A model generated the notes under the pieces. That model ran no database searches and was not told the origin of the DNA. It was given only the letters and a program-made list of their open reading frames with translations. This document shows, piece by piece, positions 23,375-31,351 of a stretch of DNA of 64,000 nucleotides. The position numbers were made by a program, and so were the translations under genes. Every line of letters starts with the position of its first letter. The first letter of the stretch is position 1. The stretch covers positions 16,004 through 80,003 of the forward strand of contig CADEDN010000015.1 of the NCBI GenBank assembly GCA_902826095.1, read 5' to 3'. The DNA is from an uncultured Alphaproteobacteria bacterium. GTDB taxonomy: Bacteria > Pseudomonadota > Alphaproteobacteria > Caulobacterales > Parvularculaceae.

Positions 23375-23734
23375 ATGGCGGCGATTCTTCTGGCGGAAGA
23401 CGATGAGTCCATGCGGCGTTTCCTCAAAAAAGCGCTCGAAAAGGCCGGCCATGCGGTCGTCGACGCCGCCCAGGGCGATGAAGCGCTGACCGAGCTTCAA
23501 TTGCGGGAATTCGACCTCCTCCTGACCGACATCGTCATGCCGGTGATGGACGGGATCGAGCTTGCCCGCCGCGCGGCGCAGATCGACCCCGAAATGAAGA
23601 TCATGTTCATCACCGGTTTTGCGGCGGTCGCGCTCAATCCGGCGAACCGGGCGCCGGAAGAGGCCAAGGTCCTCTCCAAGCCTTTCCACCTCAAGGACCT
23701 TGTCCAGGAAGTCGAGCGAATGGTCGCCGCCTGA
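23375..23734 (+). CDS. cpdR: Response regulator CpdR
   Basis: A 119-residue single-domain receiver. The acidic pair is at 9-10 (AEDD), the phospho-acceptor Asp at 52 in LLLTDIVMPVMDGIELA, Thr at 80 in MFITGFAAVALN and the conserved Lys at 102 in SKPFHLKDLV. These segments match Caulobacter CpdR closely. Unphosphorylated CpdR primes ClpXP for degradation of cell-cycle proteins such as PdeA, and CtrA indirectly. The C-terminal Ala-Ala, important for CpdR's own turnover in Caulobacter, is present. The protein is cytoplasmic and polar in Caulobacter. A terminator follows directly. Confidence 0.95.
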   Translation: MAAILLAEDDESMRRFLKKALEKAGHAVVDAAQGDEALTELQLREFDLLLTDIVMPVMDGIELARRAAQIDPEMKIMFITGFAAVALNPANRAPEEAKVLSKPFHLKDLVQEVERMVAA

Positions 23735-23778
23735 ACCGGCGCGACGGCGCTCCAGGACCCTTGCGCCGTCCGGTTTTT
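23735..23778 (+). terminator. Rho-independent terminator after cpdR
   Basis: The stem GACGGCGC (23743-23750) / GCGCCGTC (23763-23770), extended by ACCGG and CCGGT with a small bulge, is followed by five T residues. Confidence 0.75.
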
Positions 23779-23802
23779 GCGGTTAGAGGCGCTCTCTCTT
23801 TA

Positions 23803-23877
23803 GGGCGCATAGCTCAGTGGTAGAGCGCCACCTTGACACGGTGGAGGCCCGTAGTTCGATCCTACGTGCGCCCACCA
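23803..23877 (+). tRNA. tRNA-Val (anticodon GAC)
   Basis: A complete cloverleaf is visible. The acceptor stem is GGGCGCA with TGCGCCC at the 3' end. The D-arm is in GCTCAGTGGTAGAGC. The anticodon stem CCACC/GGTGG has loop TTGACAC, giving anticodon GAC. The T-arm contains the GTTCGAT loop. The discriminator A is followed by an encoded CCA (875-877 of this kilobase). GAC reads the GUC and GUU valine codons. Confidence 0.96.
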
Positions 23878-23944
23878 TTCCCTGAATTCCGGATCTTCGG
23901 CGCGGCGTCCCGCCGACGCTGTTTCGCCCGCCGCTGACTGGCGG

Positions 23945-24418
23945 TCAGTCCTCAAGCGTCATGACGACGACTTCGCCCGGCGCGACCGCGACTTTCGTCT
24001 CGTCAAAGGTCGGCTTTCTGAGCTTCGGGCGAACGTCGTTTGAAAAGACGAACGGCTCCTTGGGCTTGCCGAGCGCGTTGCGGTTGAGCTTGCCGTCGTC
24101 ATTTTCATCATAATAGGCGACAAAAGCGTACTCGCCGGACTTCAGGCCGTTAAGCGTGATCAGCGCGACGCCGTCATCATTGACGGTCGCGTCGTGCTTG
24201 CCGGCGGCTTCCTCAAGAAAGGTCTCGGCGTCAGCGAATATCGTCAGACGGACATGACCGCCAGGCGGGGCGAATTCCGAGCGCACCGCGAGGACCACGG
24301 CGTTAACGGTTGAGAATTTGGAAAAGGCATCAGGCGGCGGCGCGTTGTCCGCCATGGCGGCGCCGAGCCCAAAGGCCGCCGCGCCGGCAACACCCCCCAA
24401 GACAATCCGTCCCCGCAC
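23945..24418 (-). CDS. DUF2141 secreted protein
   Basis: A 157-residue protein starting at a GTG with AAGGA about eight bases upstream. The signal peptide is GGVAGAAAFGLGAAMADNA. The mature part has the DUF2141 pattern: AVRSEFAPPGGHVRLTIF in the first strands, LKSGEYAFVAYYDENDDGKL with a Ca-binding-like acidic loop, then NALGKPKEPFVFSND and RPTFDE-like PTFDETKV. The family is periplasmic and of unknown function. It stands alone downstream of tRNA-Val on the opposite strand. Confidence 0.87.
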   Translation of the reverse strand: MRGRIVLGGVAGAAAFGLGAAMADNAPPPDAFSKFSTVNAVVLAVRSEFAPPGGHVRLTIFADAETFLEEAAGKHDATVNDDGVALITLNGLKSGEYAFVAYYDENDDGKLNRNALGKPKEPFVFSNDVRPKLRKPTFDETKVAVAPGEVVVMTLED

Positions 24419-24566
24419 TTTATTATCCTTAGTCGACGCTTACCCGACGGTCCGCCAGAGGCGCGAATCCATCCCCTCAAATTTAGGAAAGATTCGTTCA
24501 AATCAACTTAAAATCCCGCGATCAGCCGCATTATACGGTCACTTCGTCGCGATCTCTGCGCGACCG

Positions 24567-25184
24567 TTACGCGATTGCAACGCCGCGCGTCATATAGCCG
24601 GCGAAGCGGGGCGCGCCGCGCGCGTAATGACTGTCCGATTCGAGGACGGCAAACCCCGCCTGGCGCACCAAATCGAGAGGGCTGCGGTTGAGGTTGCAAC
24701 CGCCGGCGACCCTGCCCCAGAGGGGATTGAGGCGGTCCTGCCATTTGCGCACCGCGGGATCAGGCGCGGCGCCATGTTCAAGGAATATGAGCCTGCCGCC
24801 CGTCTTCAGCACGCGCTTCATGCCGGCGAGCGCGAGCGCGACGTCCGGAATGGTGCAGAGCGCATAGGTCACCAGCACCGTGTCGACCGAGCGCGCATCG
24901 AGCGGGATTTCCTCCGCCTTAAGATCAATCCACTCAACCGGAAACGGAAGGTCGCGGACGCGCCGCGCCGCTTTCCCGCGCATCGCCGCGGAAGGCTCCA
25001 GCGCGATAAGCCGCGAGATTTTCGCCCGATCGTAAAATGGCGCATTGTGACCCGAACCAAAGCCGATTTCGAGCACGACGCCCGACGCTGCGGGAACGAT
25101 CATCGCGCGTTCCCTGGCGATCGCCGGCAGCGAGCAGGCGAAGCTGACGAGCGCCGGCTCGACGTGATTGGAATAAAATCCCAT
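24567..25184 (-). CDS. Class I SAM-dependent methyltransferase
   Basis: A 205-residue methyltransferase of type 11 (METTL7-like). Motif I is GVVLEIGFGSGHNAPFY, the acidic residue binding the ribose is in RLIALEPSAAM, and later motifs are SVDTVLVTYALCTIPD and VLKTGGRLIFLEHG. The C-terminus is NPLWGRVAGGCNLNRSPLDLVRQAGF. Relatives act on lipids or small thiols; the substrate is unknown. The start at 25184 (MGFYSNHVEPAL) is family-typical; an in-frame ATG at 25223 adds only 13 residues. Confidence 0.87.
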   Translation of the reverse strand: MGFYSNHVEPALVSFACSLPAIARERAMIVPAASGVVLEIGFGSGHNAPFYDRAKISRLIALEPSAAMRGKAARRVRDLPFPVEWIDLKAEEIPLDARSVDTVLVTYALCTIPDVALALAGMKRVLKTGGRLIFLEHGAAPDPAVRKWQDRLNPLWGRVAGGCNLNRSPLDLVRQAGFAVLESDSHYARGAPRFAGYMTRGVAIA

Positions 25185-25250
25185 AGCGCCATCCCTCTTG
25201 CCGACGACCGGGAGCGGGCGCAAGCTTGCGCCTTTCTGAAAGGCGCTCCC

Positions 25251-25658
25251 ATGATCATGAGAATGTTTTCGCTGGCCGCTCTGCTCGCGGCCGCGTCATG
25301 CGCGCAGAGCGGCTCAAACGCGCAGCCGGACATCAGGGGGGCCTGGACGGTCATTGAAATCGACGGAACGCCGATCCCGGCGGACGTCCCCGTCACCGTG
25401 AATTTCGCCGAAGGCGGCCAGATCAACGGCGTCGGCGGCTGCAACCATTATGGCGGGACCTACGCATACAAAAACGGAGTCGTCACGATCAGCCAGATGA
25501 TCATGACCGAAATGGCCTGCATGGCTGAAGAGCGCATGGGCCTTGAAGCGAAATTCCACTACCGGATGCAGGATGACCTCAATGTGTCGCTGCAGCCGGA
25601 CGGCGCGCTCGAACTCCGCGACGAGGAAGGCCGCCTCCTGATGCGCCGGCAAGGCTGA
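25251..25658 (+). CDS. META-domain lipoprotein, copy 1
   Basis: A 135-residue protein with a lipoprotein signal (FSLAALLAAASCAQSG). The mature part is a META/HslJ-like domain: IRGAWTVIEIDGTPIP, then NGVGGCNHYGGTYAYKNGVV and MTEMACMAEE, with the paired cysteines typical of the fold. META domains occur in HslJ and are linked to heat and antibiotic tolerance, but a molecular role is not established. It is followed after 13 bases by a second META lipoprotein, so the pair looks like a tandem duplication. Start codons at 25251, 25257 and 25263 are all possible. Confidence 0.85.
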   Translation: MIMRMFSLAALLAAASCAQSGSNAQPDIRGAWTVIEIDGTPIPADVPVTVNFAEGGQINGVGGCNHYGGTYAYKNGVVTISQMIMTEMACMAEERMGLEAKFHYRMQDDLNVSLQPDGALELRDEEGRLLMRRQG

Positions 25659-25671
25659 CGGAGAAGACGTC

Positions 25672-26079
25672 ATGAAAATCCTGCTTGGTGCGATCGTCCT
25701 TGCGATTTCCGCCTGCGCGCAAATCGGCGAAGGCGGGGCGTGGCCCGATATTTCAGGACCGTGGCTTGTCGAAAGCATTGCCGGTGAGACCTTGCCGGCG
25801 GACGCCGGCGTCACGATTGCTTTCGCGGCGGACGGTTCGGTCAGCGGCAATGGCGGGTGCAACAATTATCGCGGGCGCTACGCCTACAGGAAGGGCGTCG
25901 TGACAATATCCGAAGTCGGATCAACGATGATGGCTTGCGTCGAAGCGGGCCGCATGGAGCGCGAAGCGACATTCCACGCTAGGCTTGGCGCGCCCTTCAC
26001 GATTGCATCCGCCGGCGCTCACGCGTTGACTCTCAGCAATGACAGCGGCCGGATCGGACTCCGGCGCGCAACCAATTGA
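25672..26079 (+). CDS. META-domain lipoprotein, copy 2
   Basis: A 135-residue protein with signal MKILLGAIVLAISACAQIG and a META domain: ISGPWLVESIAGETLPADAG, GNGGCNNYRGRYAYRKGVV, STMMACVEAGRME. Its layout and length equal those of copy 1 just upstream, with clear motif-by-motif similarity, so the two arose by duplication and then diverged. The start is preceded by ACGGAGAAGACGTC, which contains a usable GGAG. The next gene begins six bases after the stop. Confidence 0.86.
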   Translation: MKILLGAIVLAISACAQIGEGGAWPDISGPWLVESIAGETLPADAGVTIAFAADGSVSGNGGCNNYRGRYAYRKGVVTISEVGSTMMACVEAGRMEREATFHARLGAPFTIASAGAHALTLSNDSGRIGLRRATN

Positions 26080-26085
26080 GGCGCC

Positions 26086-26901
26086 ATGTTTCGATCATTT
26101 CTCTTTGTCCCAGGCGACCGTCCCGACCGCTTCGAGAAGGCGGTCGCGTCCGGCGCCGACGCCGTCTGCATCGATCTTGAGGACGCGGTTTCGCCGGACA
26201 AGAAGCCGGACGCCCGGCGCGAGGCCTACGCTTTTCTCGCCGCCTCGCATAAGCGCGCGGCGGTCGGCGTTCGCTTCAATGCGCTGGAATCCGCGGAAGG
26301 ATTTCGCGACGTCGTCGCCTTCGTCGACAGCCGCGCGACGCCCGCGTTCATCCTGCTTCCGAAGGTGCGCTCGCGCGATGTCATCGATCAGTTGCGATGC
26401 GTCATCGGCGACAAGGCGCCGCCGTTCTGGGCGCTGATGGAAACGCCCGAAGCGCTCGCCAATATCGCATCAATCGCCGCCGCGATCGGCGACGCCGGCG
26501 GGATCATTTTCGGCGGCGCGGATCTTTCCGCTGTCACCGGTTCGGACATGAGCTGGGAGGCGCTTTACTTCGCGCGCGCGGCGTGCGTCGCCGGCGCGTC
26601 GCTGCATGGGTGCGAGCTGCTCGACGTGCCGCCGCTCAATGTGCGCGACATCCCCGGCATGATCGAAGAAACGCGCCGCGTGAAAGCGCTCGGCTTCACC
26701 GGGCGATCCTGCATTCACCCCGATCAGGTCGCCCCGATCAACGCCATTTTCACGCCGAGCGCGGCGGAGGTCGCGAAAGCGAAAGCGATTATCGACGCTT
26801 ACGACCGGAACGACGGCCGCGTAATGCTGCTTGAAGGGCGGCTCGTTGAAAAGCCGGTGCTGATCGCCGCGAGGCGGACGCTCGCCCTCGCGCGCCCGTG
26901 A
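26086..26901 (+). CDS. HpcH/HpaI aldolase/citrate lyase family (CoA ester lyase)
   Basis: A 271-residue TIM-barrel protein of the CitE-like family. Motifs: FLFVPGDRPDRFEKAVASGAD, VCIDLEDAVSPDKK for the metal-binding Asp/Glu, ALMETPEALANI for the conserved Glu, GGADLSAVTG, and GFTGRSCIHPDQV near the C-terminus. Relatives cleave citramalyl-CoA, malyl-CoA or similar acyl-CoA esters. No linked CoA-transferase or other citrate-lyase subunit is present, which favours a stand-alone CitE-like or citramalyl-CoA lyase. It follows the META pair closely, and its 3' end converges on a 2-hydroxyacid dehydrogenase. Confidence 0.88.
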   Translation: MFRSFLFVPGDRPDRFEKAVASGADAVCIDLEDAVSPDKKPDARREAYAFLAASHKRAAVGVRFNALESAEGFRDVVAFVDSRATPAFILLPKVRSRDVIDQLRCVIGDKAPPFWALMETPEALANIASIAAAIGDAGGIIFGGADLSAVTGSDMSWEALYFARAACVAGASLHGCELLDVPPLNVRDIPGMIEETRRVKALGFTGRSCIHPDQVAPINAIFTPSAAEVAKAKAIIDAYDRNDGRVMLLEGRLVEKPVLIAARRTLALARP

Positions 26902-26904
26902 TCG

Positions 26905-27891
26905 CTATTCAAGACCGAGAATGATCCGGTCCGGCGGCTTATGGCCGTCGGCGAACATCTTGACGTTGATGATGACGCGCTCGCCCATTTCGATGCGGCT
27001 TTCGATCGTCGCGGAAGCCATATGCGGCAGAAGAACAACGCTCGGCGCCGCCATCAGGCGCGCATTGGGCCTTGGCTCCTTCTCGAAGACGTCGAGCCCT
27101 GCGCCGGCGAGGCGCCCCTGCTCAATGGCGTCGGCGAGCGCCTCCTCGTCGATGATTTCGCCGCGGGAGACGTTGACGACATAGGCATGCGGCGCGAGCA
27201 GCCCCAGTCGCGCGCGCGACAGAAGATGAATGGTCTGCGGCGTCGACGGACAATTGACCGACACGATGTCCATGTGCGCGAGCATGGCGTCGAGGTCCGG
27301 CCAGTATGTCGCTTCCAGCTCTTCCTCGATATGCGGATTGATCGGCTTTCTGTTGTGGTAATGGACTGAAAGGCCGAAGGCGCGCGCGCGGCGCGCGATC
27401 GCTTCGCCGACGCGTCCAAGGCCGATGATCCCGAGTTTCTTGCCGCGCACGCGCCGCCCCAGCATCCAGGTCGGCGACCATCCGGTGAAAGCGCCGCTTT
27501 CGAGCGCCTTGACCCCTTCGACGAGCCGCCGCGGCACGGCGAGAATGAGCGCCATCGCCATGTCCGCGGCGTCTTCGGCGAGGACGGAAGGCGTATTGGT
27601 GACGATGACGCCCCGCTCATTCGCCGTCGCGATATCGATGTGATCGACCCCGGCGCCGAAATTCGCGATGAGCTTCAAGCGATCGCCGGCGCGATCGAAA
27701 AACCGTTTGTCGAGATGATCGCCGATCGTCGGCGCGAGGACATCGACCTCTCTGGCGAGCGCGACGAGCGCGTCGGCCGAAAGCGGCGCATCTGAGGAAT
27801 TGGGGGTCACGTCGAACAGCGCCGAAAGGCGCGCCTGGACCACGTCAGGCAGCCTGCGCGTCAATCCAACCTTAAGGCGGCGATGGGGCAT
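26905..27891 (-). CDS. D-2-hydroxyacid dehydrogenase (glyoxylate/hydroxypyruvate reductase type)
   Basis: A 328-residue D-isomer-specific 2-hydroxyacid dehydrogenase. The NAD-binding site is LGIIGLGRVGEAIARRARAFG. The catalytic residues lie in VNVSRGEIIDE (Arg), DVFEKEP (Glu) and LLPHMASAT (His). The N-terminal catalytic-domain segment LIANFGAGVDHIDIATANERG is typical of GyaR/GrhA-like enzymes. It probably reduces glyoxylate or hydroxypyruvate, with NAD(P) preference unassigned. It starts divergently from the CtrA-type box and the SH3 gene. Confidence 0.92.
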   Translation of the reverse strand: MPHRRLKVGLTRRLPDVVQARLSALFDVTPNSSDAPLSADALVALAREVDVLAPTIGDHLDKRFFDRAGDRLKLIANFGAGVDHIDIATANERGVIVTNTPSVLAEDAADMAMALILAVPRRLVEGVKALESGAFTGWSPTWMLGRRVRGKKLGIIGLGRVGEAIARRARAFGLSVHYHNRKPINPHIEEELEATYWPDLDAMLAHMDIVSVNCPSTPQTIHLLSRARLGLLAPHAYVVNVSRGEIIDEEALADAIEQGRLAGAGLDVFEKEPRPNARLMAAPSVVLLPHMASATIESRIEMGERVIINVKMFADGHKPPDRIILGLE

Positions 27892-27920
27892 GATCTTCTG
27901 TCTCGCGGGCCTGTCTTCGG

Positions 27921-27935
27921 TTAACCGGCCGTTAA
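27921..27935. promoter_or_regulatory. CtrA-type binding box
   Basis: TTAACCGGCCGTTAA is a perfect TTAA-N7-TTAA, the consensus recognised by the alphaproteobacterial cell-cycle regulator CtrA, and it is followed by the favoured C. It lies 30 bases upstream of the 2-hydroxyacid dehydrogenase start and 79 bases upstream of the SH3 gene start. It could therefore control either or both. A second TTAA lies 16 bases further on. Confidence 0.6.
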
Positions 27936-28013
27936 CGCCGTTGGTCCCAAATTAAGGGTTCGTTCATCTTGGGGGCGGTTCGGCGTCGGCGCCGGCCGGT
28001 CAAGTCCTACCTC

Positions 28014-28514
28014 ATGCGTTTGCTTGTCGCCCTTTTCGCCCTACTAGCCCATTTGAGCGTCTGCGTCGCGACGGCGCAAGCCGCGGACGCCATCCGGCTC
28101 GACACGCCGTCGGGCTATCCGGTCCCGCGCTTTGTCAGCCTGAAACAGGATGAGACGAATTGCCGGATCGGTCCGAGCTTTGATCATCCGGTGAAATTCC
28201 TGTTCAAACAAGCTGGCGCGCCGGTCATGGTGGTCGCTGAATCGGTTGATCATTGGCGCAAGGTGCGCGACGGCGACGGCGACGAATGCTGGGTGCATCA
28301 GGCGACCATCAAGGGTCAATCCCACGTTCTTGTTTCGCGGGAGACGCCGCTTCTGCGGCGCCCAGACGCTGGTGCGAGAACAAGCGCTACGCTTGGACCG
28401 GGGGTTCTCGCAAGACTTGTAAGGCGCAAGAACGACTGGATTTTGATCGCCGCGGGCGATGCGCGCGGGTGGATCGTCGCGAAAAACGTCTGGGGCGGCG
28501 CTCTCGCGGATTGA
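28014..28514 (+). CDS. Secreted SH3-domain protein
   Basis: A 166-residue protein with a signal peptide ([21 protein letters not shown]). Two bacterial SH3-like units follow. The first is [20 protein letters not shown] through [10 protein letters not shown]. The second is [22 protein letters not shown] through [13 protein letters not shown]. This is the COG3807 pattern, common in alphaproteobacteria, with a probable role in cell-wall binding. The ATG at 28014 starts the signal peptide; the frame is open upstream to 27969. A CtrA-type box sits upstream. fabA follows after 89 bases. Confidence 0.85.
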   Translation: MRLLVALFALLAHLSVCVATAQAADAIRLDTPSGYPVPRFVSLKQDETNCRIGPSFDHPVKFLFKQAGAPVMVVAESVDHWRKVRDGDGDECWVHQATIKGQSHVLVSRETPLLRRPDAGARTSATLGPGVLARLVRRKNDWILIAAGDARGWIVAKNVWGGALAD

Positions 28515-28603
28515 ACAGTCCACGACGTCTGCCCGCTGCAATTGACCCCCGTCCTTGCGCCGACTACCTACGGTCGAACAAAGCAAGGCGCGCCGCCGCA
28601 TTC

Positions 28604-29134
28604 ATGATCCAAAAATCAAGCTATAGCCGTGAAGAATTGCTGCAGTGCGGCATGAACGGTTTCGCCGGGCCCGGCACGGCGCAGCTTCCCGTGCCGCCGA
28701 TGCTGATGTTCGACCGAGTCACCCGGATTTCGAAAGAGGGCGGCCCCTATGGCAAGGGCGAGATGATCGCCGAACTCGACGTCGGTCCGGGCATGTGGTT
28801 TTTCGAATGCCATTTTCCGGGCGATCCCGTAATGCCGGGCTGTCTTGGGCTCGACGCGCTCTGGCAGATGGTCGGCTTTTTCCTCACCTGGACGGGGCTT
28901 CCAGGCAAAGGTCGCGCGCTCGGCTGCGGCGAGGTGAAATTCGCCGGCCAGGTGACGCCTTCCGTCCGTCTCATCCGCTATGAACTCGACATTCGCCGCG
29001 TGATGAGCGGGCGCCTCGTGCTCGGCATTGCGGATGGCCGGCTGGTCGCTGACGGCAAGAAAATTTATGAAGCGAAAGACCTCAGGGTCGGGTTATTCTC
29101 GCAAGAGCAATTGAGCGCGGGCGCCGGCGCCTGA
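28604..29134 (+). CDS. fabA: 3-hydroxydecanoyl-[ACP] dehydratase/isomerase
   Basis: A 176-residue hot-dog-fold enzyme that dehydrates 3-hydroxydecanoyl-ACP and isomerises trans-2- to cis-3-decenoyl-ACP, the branch point for unsaturated fatty acids. The catalytic His70 and Asp84 are in [23 protein letters not shown]. The motif [12 protein letters not shown] and the C-terminal KDLRVGLF are conserved. It is the first gene of fabA-fabB-fabI. A TTGACC segment near 28541 in the 89-base gap could be a -35 element. Confidence 0.96.
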   Translation: MIQKSSYSREELLQCGMNGFAGPGTAQLPVPPMLMFDRVTRISKEGGPYGKGEMIAELDVGPGMWFFECHFPGDPVMPGCLGLDALWQMVGFFLTWTGLPGKGRALGCGEVKFAGQVTPSVRLIRYELDIRRVMSGRLVLGIADGRLVADGKKIYEAKDLRVGLFSQEQLSAGAGA

Positions 29135-29159
29135 CGCGGCGGATCGCAATTGGAGGCCT

Positions 29160-30377
29160 ATGCGACGCGTCGCTATCACAGGAATGGGGGTCGTCTCCTC
29201 GATCGGCGCGAATGTCGCGGAAGTTGCGCGCGCGCTGAAGGAGGCGACATCAGGCGTCACCTTCGCGCCGGACTTCGCCGAGAAGGGATTTCGCTGCCAG
29301 GTTTACGCCCGCCCGAGCGTCGATGTCGAAAAGGCGCTTGACCGGCGCACAAGGCGTTTCATGGGCGAGGGCGCCGCATGGAATTACATCGCGATGCAGG
29401 AAGCGATCGCTGATGCGCGCCTCGCGCCGGACGAGGTCTCGCATCCGATGACCGGCATCGTCATGGGATCCGGCGGTCCCTCGACCGCCGCGATCGTTGA
29501 GGCCGCCGACGTGACGCGCGAGACCAAGGGAACAAAGCGCGTCGGGCCGACAGTCGTGCCGAAAGCAATGTCCTCGACGAATTCGGCGACGCTCGCCGTG
29601 CCGTTCAAGATATTGGGGCTGAACTATTCGATTTCGTCCGCCTGCGCGACCTCGGTTCATTGCATCGGCGCCGCCGCTGAACAGATCATGTGGGGCAAGC
29701 AGGATGTGATCTTCGCCGGCGGCGGCGAGGATTGCCACTGGACGATGGCGAATCTCTTCGACGCGATGGGCGCGATGGCGACCGCGTTCAACGAGACGCC
29801 CTCGACTGCGAGCCGGGCCTATGACAAGAACCGCGACGGCTTCGTCATCGCCGGCGGCGCCGGCGTCGTCGTTCTTGAGGAAATGTCGCGCGCGAAGGCG
29901 CGCCGCGCGACCATTTACGGCGAAGTCGTCGGCTACTCGGCTAATTCCGACGGCTACGACATGGTGCAGCTTTCCGGCGAGGGCGCCGTCAGGTGCATGC
30001 GCGAGGCGTTGAAAACCGTCAACCGGCCGGTCGATTACGTCAATACGCACGGCACGTCGACGCCGGTCGGCGATTCGAAGGAAACGGCGGCGCTGCGCGA
30101 GGTGTTCGGCGCGAAAATCCCGCCCTTCTCTTCGACGAAATCGCTGACCGGCCATTCGCTCGGCGCCGTCGGGGCGCAAGAGACGATCTATTCGCTGATC
30201 ATGATGCGTGACCGGTTCTTGTGCGAAAGCGCGCACATCGAAGAGATTGACCCTGAATTCGCTGATTTGCCGATTATCCGCCAGCGCGTCGACAATGCCA
30301 AGATCGACTGTTTCCTGACGAATTCCTTCGGCTTCGGCGGCACCAATGGCTGCCTCGTCGTGGCGCGCGCTGATTAA
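29160..30377 (+). CDS. fabB: 3-oxoacyl-[ACP] synthase I
   Basis: A 405-residue ketosynthase of the FabB type that elongates unsaturated intermediates made by FabA. The Cys-His-His triad is visible: Cys162 in SSACATSVHC, His297 in NTHGTSTPVGDSKE and His332 in LTGHSLGAVGAQE. The ATG at 29160 has GGAGG five bases upstream and lies 25 bases after fabA, so the two genes are co-transcribed. The next gene, fabI, completes the cycle with the enoyl reduction. Confidence 0.96.
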   Translation: MRRVAITGMGVVSSIGANVAEVARALKEATSGVTFAPDFAEKGFRCQVYARPSVDVEKALDRRTRRFMGEGAAWNYIAMQEAIADARLAPDEVSHPMTGIVMGSGGPSTAAIVEAADVTRETKGTKRVGPTVVPKAMSSTNSATLAVPFKILGLNYSISSACATSVHCIGAAAEQIMWGKQDVIFAGGGEDCHWTMANLFDAMGAMATAFNETPSTASRAYDKNRDGFVIAGGAGVVVLEEMSRAKARRATIYGEVVGYSANSDGYDMVQLSGEGAVRCMREALKTVNRPVDYVNTHGTSTPVGDSKETAALREVFGAKIPPFSSTKSLTGHSLGAVGAQETIYSLIMMRDRFLCESAHIEEIDPEFADLPIIRQRVDNAKIDCFLTNSFGFGGTNGCLVVARAD

Positions 30378-30402
30378 GACAAACTCCCTGAAAGGTCGTT
30401 TC

Positions 30403-31227
30403 ATGAGCGAAGAACCCTCATTCCCGTCCGGCACGCTGATGAAGGGCAAGCGCGGCCTCATCATGGGCGTCGCCAACAAGAATTCGATCGCTTGGCATAT
30501 CGCGCAGCAATTGCACGCGCAGGGCGCGGAGATCGCCTTCACCTTCATCAACGAAGCGATGGAGCGGCGCGTGCGACCGCTCGCCGAAAGCCTCGGCGCG
30601 AAGCTGATCCTCGAATGCGACGTGCTCGACGACCTTCATATGGACCGCACTTTCGCGACGATCGCGAAGGAATGGGGAACGATTGATTTTCTCGTTCACT
30701 CGATCGCCTTCACCGACAAGGCGGCGCTTGAAGGCTCCTTCGTCGACAACACGACGCGTCAGAATTTCAAGGACACGATGGACGTCTCGGCGTTTTCGTT
30801 CGTCGACGCCGCCGCGCGTTCGGCCAAGCTGATGCCGAACGGCGGATCGATGGTGACGCTCACCTATCTCGGATCGGAGCGGACGATCCCGAACTACAAT
30901 GTCATGGGCGTCGCCAAGGCCGCGCTCGAGGCATCGATGCGCTACATCGCGCGCGATCTCGGGCCGGTTGGAATCCGGGTCAACGCGATCTCGGCGGGGC
31001 CGATCAAGACGCTCGCCGCCGCCGGCATTTCCTCCGGCCGGCACATGTTTTCCTTCAACCGGAAATCCTCGCCCTTGCGCGACGACACCGACCCGAAAGG
31101 CGTCGCCGGCGCCGCGCTCTATCTTCTCTCCGACATCGGCGCCTCGTGCACCGGCGAGACCTTGCATGTCGACGCCGGCTTTCACATCGTCGGCATGCCC
31201 GACGAGGACGCGCTTGCGAAGGGTTAA
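30403..31227 (+). CDS. fabI: Enoyl-[ACP] reductase (NADH)
   Basis: A 274-residue FabI, the last step of each fatty-acid elongation cycle and the triclosan target. Motifs: LIMGVANKNSIAWHIAQ for the cofactor, HSIAFTDK, and the catalytic Tyr155, Tyr165 and Lys172 in TLTYLGSERTIPNYNVMGVAK. The start at 30403 (MSEEPSFPSG) has AAAGG upstream and fits the family length; the frame is open back into fabB. A perfect inverted repeat overlaps the stop codon. Confidence 0.96.
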   Translation: MSEEPSFPSGTLMKGKRGLIMGVANKNSIAWHIAQQLHAQGAEIAFTFINEAMERRVRPLAESLGAKLILECDVLDDLHMDRTFATIAKEWGTIDFLVHSIAFTDKAALEGSFVDNTTRQNFKDTMDVSAFSFVDAAARSAKLMPNGGSMVTLTYLGSERTIPNYNVMGVAKAALEASMRYIARDLGPVGIRVNAISAGPIKTLAAAGISSGRHMFSFNRKSSPLRDDTDPKGVAGAALYLLSDIGASCTGETLHVDAGFHIVGMPDEDALAKG

Positions 31228-31250
31228 TTGGCGCACCCGCTGCGCCAATT
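31226..31250 (+). terminator. Inverted repeat at the 3' end of fabI
   Basis: A perfect ten-base stem AATTGGCGCA / TGCGCCAATT with loop CCCGC begins within the fabI stop codon. A T-run is lacking, so it may protect the mRNA 3' end or terminate weakly. Confidence 0.5.
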
Positions 31251-31351
31251 CATCGACCCGCCATCATACCGCAACAAAATCGTCAGCGGACTGATATAAT
31301 CGCTTCATCAAAACGCCCTACGCACGCCCCGCGACTTGGAGGGCGGTCGGC

